Assembly (NCBI GenBank): GCA_020444515.1 | Contig: JAHLKX010000001.1 | Coordinates: 806,001 to 870,000 of the forward strand | Length of the DNA: 64,000 nucleotides | From: Bacteroidota bacterium | GTDB lineage: Bacteria; Bacteroidota; Bacteroidia; Bacteroidales; JAADJA01 | Direction of reading: 5' to 3' | Made by a program: the position numbers and the translations under genes | Shown here: positions 56,478 through 64,000 of the stretch, one piece after another | Layout: every line of letters begins with the position of its first letter | Position numbering within the stretch: the first letter of the stretch is position 1 | Notes under the pieces: generated by a model | Seen by the model: only the letters and a program-made list of their open reading frames with translations | The model's database searches: none | Told to the model about the DNA's origin: nothing

Positions 56478-57596
56478 TTATTTAATATGAAACCCAAAGG
56501 ATCTCAGGGTTGATTTAATTGTTTGTGTTGTATTATGCAAGCTGAGTTCCCATGCTGTATTTTCATGTCGGTAAACATATTCACCCCTCAATTCCTCAAA
56601 ATGCTCCGGTGCTGTTTTTAGCTTGACAACATCTGCATGTATGGGATAAACGGCATTGAACACCATCCTGAATATTTCCTGATCCGATAAACCGGCACAA
56701 TCAAGTTCCAATTGTCGCAGATCAGCAGGTATTTCGGGATACCAGTCACCAACTCCCAATCCGTAAATAGAACTAACTGCGCGGACCACCATAGCTGTAG
56801 CATTGGCCTTGCCCTCAATGCTATAACCTGCAACATGTGGTGTTGCTATTTCAGTCATTGCCAGTAATTCGGTATCAATTTCAGGTTCATTCTCCCATAC
56901 ATCAATCACCAATTGTGAGATCTTTTCATCAATCACAGCATTCTTCAGAACTTCCGTATCCAGTACCGCCCCTCGAGATGAATTGATCAATACAACCGGC
57001 TTGACCAATTCTCCAAAGAAGTCTTCACTTAAAAGATGGAAGGTTTTATCTTCACCTCCAAAGGTTAAGGGAACATGGAGGGTAATAAAATCAGCATTTT
57101 GCTGAATTTCATTCAAGTCAGAAAAACCAACTCGTCCTTCAACTCTGGACCTTGGCGGGTCATTGAGTAAGACTTTCATACCCAGTAATTGAGCTACCCT
57201 GGCTACCCTCGAACCGATTTCCCCGACACCGATAATTCCAATGGTTTTCCCCATGAGTTGAGTTTTATCAGTGCTAGCAATTTCAAGTAAAGCAGCGGTA
57301 ACATATTGTTCAACAGCTCCGGCATTGCAACCTTTGGCGGAGTACCATTGGATACCATTTTCTTTACAAAATTGCTTATCTATATGATCTTCGCCAATTG
57401 TAGCCGTAACGATCAGTTTGATTGATGATTTTTTTAGCAATTCAGAATTACAGTGGGTAATGGATCGGGTTAATAATACTTCTGCGTCTTTGACTGTTTC
57501 CGGTTTAATTTCATCACCCGGAATGTAGATTACCTCCGCGAAAGGCTCCAGAACTCCTTTCAGAAAAGGTATTTTATCATCAGCAACAATCTTCAT
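56478..57596 (-). CDS. pdxB: 4-phosphoerythronate dehydrogenase
   Basis: 372 residues, the PdxB length. D-2-hydroxyacid dehydrogenase fold: NAD-binding IGIIGVGEIGSRVARVAQLLG, catalytic motifs INSSRGAVLD, VWENEPEID and ATPHVAGYSIEGKA, plus the extra C-terminal PdxB dimerisation domain. It oxidises 4-phosphoerythronate in the deoxyxylulose-dependent route to pyridoxal phosphate, fed by erythrose-4-phosphate from transketolase, whose gene follows immediately. Confidence 0.95.
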   Translation of the reverse strand: MKIVADDKIPFLKGVLEPFAEVIYIPGDEIKPETVKDAEVLLTRSITHCNSELLKKSSIKLIVTATIGEDHIDKQFCKENGIQWYSAKGCNAGAVEQYVTAALLEIASTDKTQLMGKTIGIIGVGEIGSRVARVAQLLGMKVLLNDPPRSRVEGRVGFSDLNEIQQNADFITLHVPLTFGGEDKTFHLLSEDFFGELVKPVVLINSSRGAVLDTEVLKNAVIDEKISQLVIDVWENEPEIDTELLAMTEIATPHVAGYSIEGKANATAMVVRAVSSIYGLGVGDWYPEIPADLRQLELDCAGLSDQEIFRMVFNAVYPIHADVVKLKTAPEHFEELRGEYVYRHENTAWELSLHNTTQTIKSTLRSFGFHIK

Positions 57597-57672
57597 TTAA
57601 TGCGCCATATGGATTAATTGTCTCTCCATTCTAAGTACCAGTTTGCACTTTTATTTTTCCCTGGTTTTCGGG

Positions 57673-57680
57673 CAAAAGTA
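57673..57680 (-). promoter_or_regulatory. Possible -7 box (TACTTTTG) for pdxB-tkt
   Basis: TAnnTTTG match on the minus strand, 77 bases upstream of the pdxB ATG. No -33 partner is clear. The gap 57597-57855 otherwise holds only AT-rich sequence and a tandem 10-base repeat. Confidence 0.35.
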
Positions 57681-57705
57681 TAAAAATAGTGGTGTGGTAT
57701 TCAGG

Positions 57706-57725
57706 ATGTTGAAAAATGTTGAAAA
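57706..57725. repeat. Two tandem copies of a 10-base unit
   Basis: ATGTTGAAAA twice in a row upstream of pdxB. Could be a slipped duplication or a paired protein site. Confidence 0.45.
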
Positions 57726-57855
57726 ATCATATTCAAGAGAGGGGATCCATTTACTGGGATATCACAAAGTTTTGAGAATTTATCTCACAATCGTCAATTA
57801 AATGAGTTCCTGCTCAAAATTTTAAAAAGTATGTTTTTGTGAATGCAAGAAGATT

Positions 57856-59841
57856 TCACTTACCTGCCGGGAGCTGCGAATTTTCGCCCAGGTTGATCCT
57901 CCAACAGTCATTTTTATCCAGGTTATCCACCTGGCTGTCCAGGTTAAAATCCTCTTTCAAATATCCTGATTTGCCTGAAAAAACAGACCAGAAATCTGTT
58001 TTATCCATTTGGGAGATCACACCGTCGGCATCTGCATCCCCGGCAATCAATGCCCATTTACCTGGGATCACCTCTGCCTGGGCAGCGATACCGCCAAAAG
58101 CTTTATCTGCATCAGTTGTATAATCATAGGTATAAATTCCACCCGACAAAACCAGAGGACTGGATGATAAAACTGCCAGGTGGTTTCTGTGCCGAACCAC
58201 CACAAATAATGCTTGCTTGATTTCATGATAAAACTGAAGATTGGATGAACCATTCAATGCTGTGATATTGCCATTATTATGGAGCCAGCCAACCCTGCGT
58301 CCCACCAGCGAGTTTACTGAGACTGAAGCAGCATCAGGTGCATCATGGGTCTCAACAAGCACCCAATCCACCACATCTGGACTCGGTATTTGCTGGACTG
58401 ATGATAAACCGCTATAATTCCAGGGCAAATCAATATAGGGTTGAGCCAATGGAAGGAATTCAGGATTAAGATGGGTAGTCATTTCCGAATCAGAAAATGG
58501 ACCTTGAAGCAGTATCGTAATGTTAAGTTGTTGAGGCACAAGGGCAGGTTGCAGGGAGGTAGACATGTTCCAGTCGTCCGGCGATTTATCATTCCATATG
58601 CTTTGCATACCATCGGCAATATACCCGTATCCTGACAAATACAATGAGAACATAACAAACTGTGTATTGGAAGATGGGCTACCTTCATTCCCTTCATAAT
58701 GAGCAAGTATGGTCTCGGAAAAAGCGGGTTCAACAAATTCGGCAGTGGACTGACTCAGGTTAAACGGAGGATTGGTTAAAAGGTAAATAATCGTAGATGG
58801 CAAACCGTTCACAAGTTCATTTTTGGCATATTGCTGGAATGTCATTGATCCGGTATCATAATCGATCTCGGTTACCCGTTTACCGGTTACATCCATTGTC
58901 AAATCAGGATGGATGGTTACAATCCGGTAAGGACAGGGGAAGGTGACAGCTGATCCGGTTTCGAAATCAAAGATTGTATTGCCTGCAAGGGTGGTTTTGC
59001 TCACTGCGTCCTGCGCATGGAAATGACCGGTAAACACCACCTTCAACCCCAGATCGGCCAGTATGGTAGAGATATTATCCCAGTCATCGATTACATATTC
59101 ACTAAAAACCAGCTTTTGATTGGTAAAATGTTCGATCATATTGTGGTGTTGTAATCCCAGAATGATTTTTCCACTGCTTGTGGCGTCGATCACCCTGTCT
59201 TTTACCCATTCCAGTACCTGCGGTTTGAAGCCACCGTCGGTTTGCGGGTAATTATTGATGTAATTTGAATCATATCGGCATACATCCATCGAGAGTATCT
59301 GCAATCCGGGAATTGGCTCAGCCACATAGCTCAGGGAAGCCGTATCCCTGAGGATCGCCTCATTAAAACCAAAGTCTTCATAAGTGGAAACAAATTCTGC
59401 TGCATTCACAGAGGGCACAGGGTAGGTGACATCCCCATCATAAGCCACAGCATGTGGATTATTGATATCATGATTTCCTGGAGAAACAAACACCTGTGCA
59501 CCATTCATTTCAAGAGCTTCAAAATAGGCAGCCATTTTCTGATGGCAGATCAATTCACCGTCTTTGGTAATATCACCCGAGACCAGGACAATGTCGGGCT
59601 GTTCGGCAATAAGCGAATCGATCAGCGATTCGGTAATGGCATAACTTTCCTTTAACAATTTGCGATCGTAGGTTAAATAATTTTGAAATGCTGTCCCGTC
59701 ATTGATCAGGAGAGAAGTATCAAAATAATGGACATCGCTGATCACGCAAATTTTAATCCCTTGCTGACCAACCTGTGACCAGGAAGGAAAGGTGTTGACC
59801 GTTATCAGAATCACTAAAAGTTGAGCAGGGAGGAGTTTCAT
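57856..59841 (-). CDS. Exported metallophosphoesterase with C-terminal dockerin-like calcium repeats
   Basis: 661 residues. The signal peptide ends near FPSWSQ. Calcineurin-like phosphoesterase motifs in order: CVISDVHYFD, VSGDITKDGE, SPGNHDIN, LGLQHHNMI and FTGHFHAQD, supplying the two-metal site. A middle beta-rich domain follows. The last 60 residues hold two EF-hand/dockerin-like loops (GDADADGVISQMDKTDFW and DFNLDSQVDNLDKNDCW) and a tail NLGENSQLPAGK. No T9SS sorting domain is present. It probably cleaves a phosphate ester outside the cytoplasm; the substrate is unknown. Monocistronic. Confidence 0.9.
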   Translation of the reverse strand: MKLLPAQLLVILITVNTFPSWSQVGQQGIKICVISDVHYFDTSLLINDGTAFQNYLTYDRKLLKESYAITESLIDSLIAEQPDIVLVSGDITKDGELICHQKMAAYFEALEMNGAQVFVSPGNHDINNPHAVAYDGDVTYPVPSVNAAEFVSTYEDFGFNEAILRDTASLSYVAEPIPGLQILSMDVCRYDSNYINNYPQTDGGFKPQVLEWVKDRVIDATSSGKIILGLQHHNMIEHFTNQKLVFSEYVIDDWDNISTILADLGLKVVFTGHFHAQDAVSKTTLAGNTIFDFETGSAVTFPCPYRIVTIHPDLTMDVTGKRVTEIDYDTGSMTFQQYAKNELVNGLPSTIIYLLTNPPFNLSQSTAEFVEPAFSETILAHYEGNEGSPSSNTQFVMFSLYLSGYGYIADGMQSIWNDKSPDDWNMSTSLQPALVPQQLNITILLQGPFSDSEMTTHLNPEFLPLAQPYIDLPWNYSGLSSVQQIPSPDVVDWVLVETHDAPDAASVSVNSLVGRRVGWLHNNGNITALNGSSNLQFYHEIKQALFVVVRHRNHLAVLSSSPLVLSGGIYTYDYTTDADKAFGGIAAQAEVIPGKWALIAGDADADGVISQMDKTDFWSVFSGKSGYLKEDFNLDSQVDNLDKNDCWRINLGENSQLPAGK

Positions 59842-60303
59842 GTTTGATCGCTTTTCTTAATTAAGAAGCTGAGGTTAAACAGGTATAAAATTACAATGAA
59901 ATTTAATTGAAATTTCATCATTATTCAACCCTTGAATTTTGAAATTAACAAAATTGCAAGCAAGAAGTTTGATTCTGCATGGAGGTGACCAAAGTCGATT
60001 TTATACTTTTAAAAATATAACGGCCGGCATTTTACAATAGAAAGGCAGGTTTTTAAACAAAAACATTGTGCAACTAAGGCGCGTTCTATAGTCTTTAGCC
60101 TAATTCCCTAACCACATTTGGCCCCAGCCGAGACCGAACAAATATGATTTTTTGCAGTTTTCCCTAATCTTTCCAGTTGTTAATTAACAATCTAATACCA
60201 GGAATGCTGAAGGCGCAAAATACTGATAAAATCCAGTTGCAAGTAATTATTGTGTGCCTTACGCGCGCAATTATATCTTTTATAAAATTAAATTAAATAA
60301 AAA
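59842..60303. other. Non-coding gap upstream of the metallophosphoesterase gene
   Basis: No credible gene on either strand. It holds a 9-base perfect inverted repeat at 59896-59918 (ATGAAATTT / AAATTTCAT, 5-base loop) that may be an operator for the phosphoesterase gene, and a degenerate repeat at about 60067-60160 related to one beyond alr. The left part is AT-rich. Confidence 0.6.
60067..60160. repeat. Degenerate intergenic repeat, copy A
   Basis: Resembles 61602-61685 in the same orientation. Shared landmarks are GTGCA, then GGCGC, then CTA(A)CC(A)ACATTT-GCCC(C)AGCCG. Copy A is the more eroded. By eye only. Confidence 0.45.
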
Positions 60304-60322
60304 CCGCCAGATAAAATGGCGG
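60304..60322 (-). terminator. Terminator after alr
   Basis: Minus-strand stem CCGCC / GGCGG with a 9-base loop followed by TTTTTATTT. It lies 12 bases after the alr stop. Confidence 0.8.
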
Positions 60323-60334
60323 ATCCACTTTCCC

Positions 60335-61486
60335 TTACCCGATCACCTTCCTCGGAATATGCTCCGGTAACCGGGTGAGCAACTCATAATTCATGCTGTT
60401 ATTCATGTCACTGAAGGAATTGACTGAAATCGTCCGGTCATTTTGTTCACCAATCAAAACCACCTCATCGCCAATCTGAATGTTTTCAGCATCGGTAACA
60501 TCAATCACCACCATATTCATATTCACGTTGCCGACCACCGGCACCCTTCTGCCATCCACCAGCACATGTCCGTTGTTGCTAAGGGTGCGACTGAATCCGT
60601 ATCCGTAACCGACCGGAACTGTAGCAATCCGACTCTTTCGGTTGGTCAGGTAACTTTGTCCATAGCTAACATATTTACCTTCCGGTACCGTATTAAGACT
60701 TAAAATCAAACTTTTCCAGGACAGCACCCTTTGGAGTGGATCTTCTAAAAACTCTTTGTTTTTAAAGTGCATCATTTGGGATTCGTTGCTCGGCCAGAAA
60801 CCGTAGTTGGAAATCCCCACCCTCACCATATCGAAAATGGAATCGGGATAGTTTAACACTCCTGCTGAACAGGCCAGGTGGCGGTAAGTCGGTTCGACGC
60901 CTTCAGCTTGGAACCATTCACATAACTTTCTAAATGTTTCAATCTGGTCGATAATGCGGGTATAATTCACAATGGTTTCGGCGCCAGCAAGGTGGGAGCA
61001 AATCCCTTCGATCCTAAGATATTTCGATTCTTTTTTAATGATCGAAACCACTTCTTCGAGCATATCCTGTGTGAAACCCGTCCGGTGCAGACCGGTCTCC
61101 AGTTCAATATGGATACGAGCAGGTTTATTGATTTTCTGGGTCACTTCAATCACTTTATTGAGGCGGTAAAGCGTAAAGACAAAAAAAGAGATATCTTTTT
61201 CTATGACCCATTCAAGGTAATCATCATCAATGAATCCCATGATCATGATGTCACACGATTCCTTTTTCACTTCATAGGCCCGCATGGCTTCTGCCACGCT
61301 AAAAACCGAATAGTGATCCACACCACATTCTTCGATCAGTGGCAAAATGGTTTCAATGCCATGACCATAAGCATTGGCTTTGATCACCATCGAATAACGA
61401 ACTCCCTCCCCAACCCTTTTGCGCATATTTTGAATGTTGTTGTTCAGGGCATCTTTGTTGATCTCGATGAAAGATGTATGCAGCAT
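60335..61486 (-). CDS. alr: Alanine racemase
   Basis: 383 residues. The PLP lysine is K36 in MVIKANAYGHG. Other family motifs are HIELETGLHRTGF, ICSHLAGAE, VRVGISNYGFWPS and the second-domain SYGQSYLTNRKSRIATVPVGYGYG (usually GYGDGY; here the Asp is Tyr). VVGNVNMNMVVIDVTD follows. It makes D-alanine for the cell wall. It lies next to hydE-hydF, a neighbourhood seen in other Bacteroidota, though no direct link is known. Flanked by the degenerate repeats. Confidence 0.95.
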   Translation of the reverse strand: MLHTSFIEINKDALNNNIQNMRKRVGEGVRYSMVIKANAYGHGIETILPLIEECGVDHYSVFSVAEAMRAYEVKKESCDIMIMGFIDDDYLEWVIEKDISFFVFTLYRLNKVIEVTQKINKPARIHIELETGLHRTGFTQDMLEEVVSIIKKESKYLRIEGICSHLAGAETIVNYTRIIDQIETFRKLCEWFQAEGVEPTYRHLACSAGVLNYPDSIFDMVRVGISNYGFWPSNESQMMHFKNKEFLEDPLQRVLSWKSLILSLNTVPEGKYVSYGQSYLTNRKSRIATVPVGYGYGFSRTLSNNGHVLVDGRRVPVVGNVNMNMVVIDVTDAENIQIGDEVVLIGEQNDRTISVNSFSDMNNSMNYELLTRLPEHIPRKVIG

Positions 61487-61601
61487 AACGCATGAATTTA
61501 AGTTACCATAAAATATTCCGATAAATTTACATCTTTTTGAAGAAAGGGATTTGGGTATTTTAACATTCTAATAATATCTCAATTTAACACCGATTAACAA
61601 G

Positions 61602-61685
61602 GTGCACATATGGCGCATGACACAGGCAAATAATGGTTTTTCTACCAACATTTAGCCCAGCCGGGGCAATCTGTATTTGATTGTA
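61602..61685. repeat. Degenerate intergenic repeat, copy B
   Basis: Contains GGTGCACATATGGCGCATGA and CTACCAACATTTAGCCCAGC-CGGGGC, a phrase I associate with a widespread Bacteroidota intergenic repeat. It resembles copy A at 60067-60160. Recall-based; not checked by search. Confidence 0.45.
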
Positions 61686-61795
61686 ATATCTTATCTTACA
61701 ATTTACATTAACCAATCCCGTCAGCCAATAAGCTTTTACAGCAGAATCGATAGAGAGGAAAACCCGGCGTCGTAGGTGCCGATTGTTGGTAGAAA
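61639..61795. repeat. 12-base inverted arms in the alr-hydE gap
   Basis: TTTCTACCAACA at 61639-61650 and its exact complement TGTTGGTAGAAA at 61784-61795, 133 bases apart. Between and beyond lie CGTCGTAGGTGCC and CCTACCGCAGGTGCGC. This fits the two ends of one repeat element or of two facing units. The gap 61487-61841 contains no convincing gene. Confidence 0.5.
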
Positions 61796-61841
61796 TCTAA
61801 TTGAAAACGTGAACTGGCCTACCGCAGGTGCGCATTGATGA

Positions 61842-62939
61842 CTAATCCAAACCAAAGCCTTTCACCCGCTTTGCAAAATGCTTCGAATCCCCCCACTCAC
61901 CCAATTTGATGTGGTATCCGTTCAAACTCCCCGATTCATTGATCTTCCGGATCAATGCATCCGCTTCGGTGAGATAAGGTTTGTTTTCATACAAAAAATA
62001 ATTCTCCCTGTATTTCAAGGGGGTGATATTGGGCATCAGCACATTGGCTCCGGCGCGGATGGCTTGCAAACGTCCATCATCGGAAAGTGAATCGAGTGCG
62101 GTGGCGGCGGCAATATTGATATCAGGTATTAGTATTCGCAAAACGGCAATTGTTAAAAGTGAAAGACCGAGTCTTTCGTTTTTGGTCAACAACTGACTTT
62201 TCTCTTTAAACAGGGGGGTATCCTTGTGTTCTATGTAGGGCCCCATCCCCACCATATCCACATTGAGGACTTTCAGCATCAACAGGTCGTCGATGAGGTT
62301 TTCGATATTTTGGCCGGGCAACCCGATCATCATTCCCGACCCCACCTGGTAGCCGGTTTCCTTCAGGTATTGCAATGAGGTCAATCTATTGAGCAGAAAA
62401 TGTTTTTTATTGTTGGGATGGATCTTATAATACAGATCAGGATCAGAAGTTTCAAATCGCAACAGGTAGCGATGGGCCCCACTTTCGAACCAACGATGAT
62501 AGGTTTCTTTACTTTGATCCCCACACGACAAAGTAATACCAAGCTTGTGTTCTGAGATAATCTTGATTTTCCGAACCAGGCTATCGATTTTGTTAATGAA
62601 GTCCTGATCCGTCCTTTCCCCCGACTGGATCACTATGGATCCATAATCATTTTCAAAGGCATGCCGTGCACTGCAGATAACATCATCTTCATCAAGGCAA
62701 TATCGCTCCACCTGTTTGTTTCCGGCTCGTATTCCACAATAGAAGCAGTTTTTCTCACAGATATTCGAGTACTCGATAAGCCCGCGTAAATAAATTTCAT
62801 TGCCGACATTATTGCACCTCACCGATGCTGCTTTCTGAAAAACCAGATCCCGATCCTCTTTACGTTTCACCGAAAGCAATGCGATCAGATCTTCACGTGA
62901 AAGCGATTCTTCTTTTAATATGTTAGCAATATCAAGCAT
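61842..62939 (-). CDS. hydE: [FeFe] hydrogenase H-cluster radical SAM maturase HydE
   Basis: 365 residues. Radical SAM cysteines C61, C65 and C68 in NICEKNCFYCGIRAGN; then IVIQSGERTD, LRFETSDPDLY and GSGMMIGLPGQ, all typical of HydE, which helps build the dithiomethylamine/Fe-CO-CN precursor of the H-cluster. It starts inside the end of hydF (8-base overlap), so the two are coupled. The hydrogenase itself and HydG are outside the window. Confidence 0.95.
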   Translation of the reverse strand: MLDIANILKEESLSREDLIALLSVKRKEDRDLVFQKAASVRCNNVGNEIYLRGLIEYSNICEKNCFYCGIRAGNKQVERYCLDEDDVICSARHAFENDYGSIVIQSGERTDQDFINKIDSLVRKIKIISEHKLGITLSCGDQSKETYHRWFESGAHRYLLRFETSDPDLYYKIHPNNKKHFLLNRLTSLQYLKETGYQVGSGMMIGLPGQNIENLIDDLLMLKVLNVDMVGMGPYIEHKDTPLFKEKSQLLTKNERLGLSLLTIAVLRILIPDINIAAATALDSLSDDGRLQAIRAGANVLMPNITPLKYRENYFLYENKPYLTEADALIRKINESGSLNGYHIKLGEWGDSKHFAKRVKGFGLD

Positions 62940-64000
62940 AGACTTTACTGAAAGGTTCTGTTACACGATCAAACATGCCATTCACCCAGGCAATGGCCAT
63001 CCCGTAATTCGATATAGCAATGCTAGCGTCTTTAGCCGATTTGAGGCGGCTGCGTAGTTGTTTTCGCGTCACCATGCACCCCCCGCACTGGATTACCATT
63101 TTATAATCTTCCATGTCGCGGGTGATCTTATCCAGACCGGCCACGACATCGTATTCAATATTTCTACCGGTATACTCTTTGATCCAGTTGGGCAACTTAA
63201 AACGCCCGATATCGTCGCAGTTCACCTGGTGGGTGCACGATTCGAGGATCAGTACACGATCACCGTCCTGCAGTTCATCGATTTTTGGAGTTCCGTCGAG
63301 GTACGCCTTAAAATTGCCCCTGAACCTGGCCAGCATAATGCTGAAGCTGGTAAATGGAACATTTGCCGGGACAATGTCTTTCATCTTCCCGAACACCTGG
63401 CTGTCGGTGATGGCAAGTTTGGGTGTGATGCCAGAGGTTTTAAAAAAATTCTCCACCTGATCTTCCTTCAACACAATGTTGATGGCATCGTTGTCGAGCA
63501 CATCGCGGATGGCCATCACCTGCGGCAGGATCATCCGTCCATCCGGAGCTTCATTGTCGATGGGGGTGATGAGCAATACATAATCTCCTTTACCAATTAT
63601 ATCGCCTAAAAGTTGTGGTTTTTGAAATACAGATTCGGGGATACTGTTTTTAAGAGAGACAATGACCTTATCGAGGTTGTTTTTTTCCTTGGCACTGAAA
63701 TCGGTCAATTCAGCCTTTGTAATCGTCCCAATCCGGATCCGGGTTTCCTCTTCCAGCGGTTGTTCATCAGATTTATTATGAACAAGGATATATGGAACTT
63801 CATAGCTATTAAAGGCTTCGATCAACGCTTTCTCGTAACTTTCGAAGGTATTTTCTGAAATCATCAACACAGCGCAATCAACAATTTTCAGGACTTCCAG
63901 TGACTTTTCAATCCGTTTTTTCCCGAGTTCTCCTGTATCATCAATTCCAGCAGTATCTACCACAATGGCGGGGCCAATGCCGAATATTTCGATGGATTTC
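62932..64000 (-). CDS. hydF: [FeFe] hydrogenase H-cluster maturation GTPase HydF (partial, N-terminus beyond right edge)
   Basis: The frame is open to the window end; about 356 residues are seen. Near the edge KSIEIFGIGPAIVVDTAGID contains the G3 motif of the GTPase, and VHNKSD is G4. The dimerisation domain follows, then the iron-sulfur scaffold with C-x-H (SCTHQVNCDD) and CxxC (QCGGCM), the HydF cluster ligands. HydF carries the 2Fe precursor to the hydrogenase. The GTG at 63963 is internal, not the start, because the homology continues upstream of it. The P-loop is off the window. Confidence 0.94.
   Translation of the reverse strand, partial: KSIEIFGIGPAIVVDTAGIDDTGELGKKRIEKSLEVLKIVDCAVLMISENTFESYEKALIEAFNSYEVPYILVHNKSDEQPLEEETRIRIGTITKAELTDFSAKEKNNLDKVIVSLKNSIPESVFQKPQLLGDIIGKGDYVLLITPIDNEAPDGRMILPQVMAIRDVLDNDAINIVLKEDQVENFFKTSGITPKLAITDSQVFGKMKDIVPANVPFTSFSIMLARFRGNFKAYLDGTPKIDELQDGDRVLILESCTHQVNCDDIGRFKLPNWIKEYTGRNIEYDVVAGLDKITRDMEDYKMVIQCGGCMVTRKQLRSRLKSAKDASIAISNYGMAIAWVNGMFDRVTEPFSKVYA

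Noticed and set aside
57597..57612. TGCGCCATATG before pdxB as a third copy of the alr-flanking repeat
   Set aside because: Only an 11-base match (inverted relative to 61607-61617) without the other landmarks; likely chance.

Overview
The window looks like chromosomal DNA of an anaerobic or fermentative member of the Bacteroidota, probably of the Bacteroidales/Marinilabiliales type. This rests on type IX secretion (T9SS) and gliding genes (porU twice, gldJ, PorP/SprF), two adhesins with T9SS type-B C-termini, DUF5916 and CarboxypepD_reg-like surface proteins, and several promoter boxes of the Bacteroidota form TAnnTTTG. An aldehyde:ferredoxin oxidoreductase and the [FeFe]-hydrogenase maturases HydE and HydF point to anaerobic ferredoxin/H2 metabolism. 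NhaD suggests a saline or alkaline habitat. No tRNA, rRNA, CRISPR array, prophage or insertion sequence was recognised. The content is mostly housekeeping plus surface biology.

Layout. 1-5.2 kb (minus): a hybrid histidine kinase followed by a TPR/PAS sensor that runs off the left edge. 5.3-8.4 kb (plus): inositol-monophosphatase-like enzyme, DUF2061 membrane protein, NfeD-type membrane protease and macrodomain protein, tightly packed. 8.5-14.0 kb: DUF5916 outer-membrane protein, PfkB sugar kinase, a small basic protein, recR, a MORN-like secreted protein and an 80-residue protein. 14.0-19.6 kb (minus): two tandem paralogous cell-surface proteins of about 920 residues, each built from nine Ig-like units. 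19.7-22.7 kb: acyl-CoA transferase, HAD phosphatase, BadF-type kinase. 22.7-26.0 kb: tungsten-type aldehyde oxidoreductase divergent from a thiF-thiS pair, with a palindrome between them. 26.1-29.9 kb: small SH3-like protein and an exbB-exbD-tonB-folC operon. 30-34 kb: nhaD, anmK, murF. 34-46 kb: T9SS/gliding block (PorP-like, gldJ, two tandem porU, a CarboxypepD_reg-like protein). 46-49.5 kb: tail-specific protease and a membrane-anchored PHP-fold protein with a degraded active site. 49.5-54.3 kb (minus): rimP-nusA-infB. 54.4-57.6 kb (minus): pdxB-tkt. 57.9-64 kb (minus): metallophosphoesterase with a dockerin-like tail, alr, hydF-hydE (hydF cut by the right edge).

Functional themes. The T9SS block supplies the sortase (PorU) and gliding lipoprotein (GldJ) that would export the type-B adhesins at 14-19.6 kb. 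The ThiF/ThiS pair beside the aldehyde oxidoreductase could supply sulfur for its pterin cofactor. PdxB and transketolase share erythrose-4-phosphate chemistry. The points most worth a second look are the duplicated porU, the AOR/thiFS divergent control region, the degenerate PHP protein and two related degenerate intergenic repeats flanking alr.
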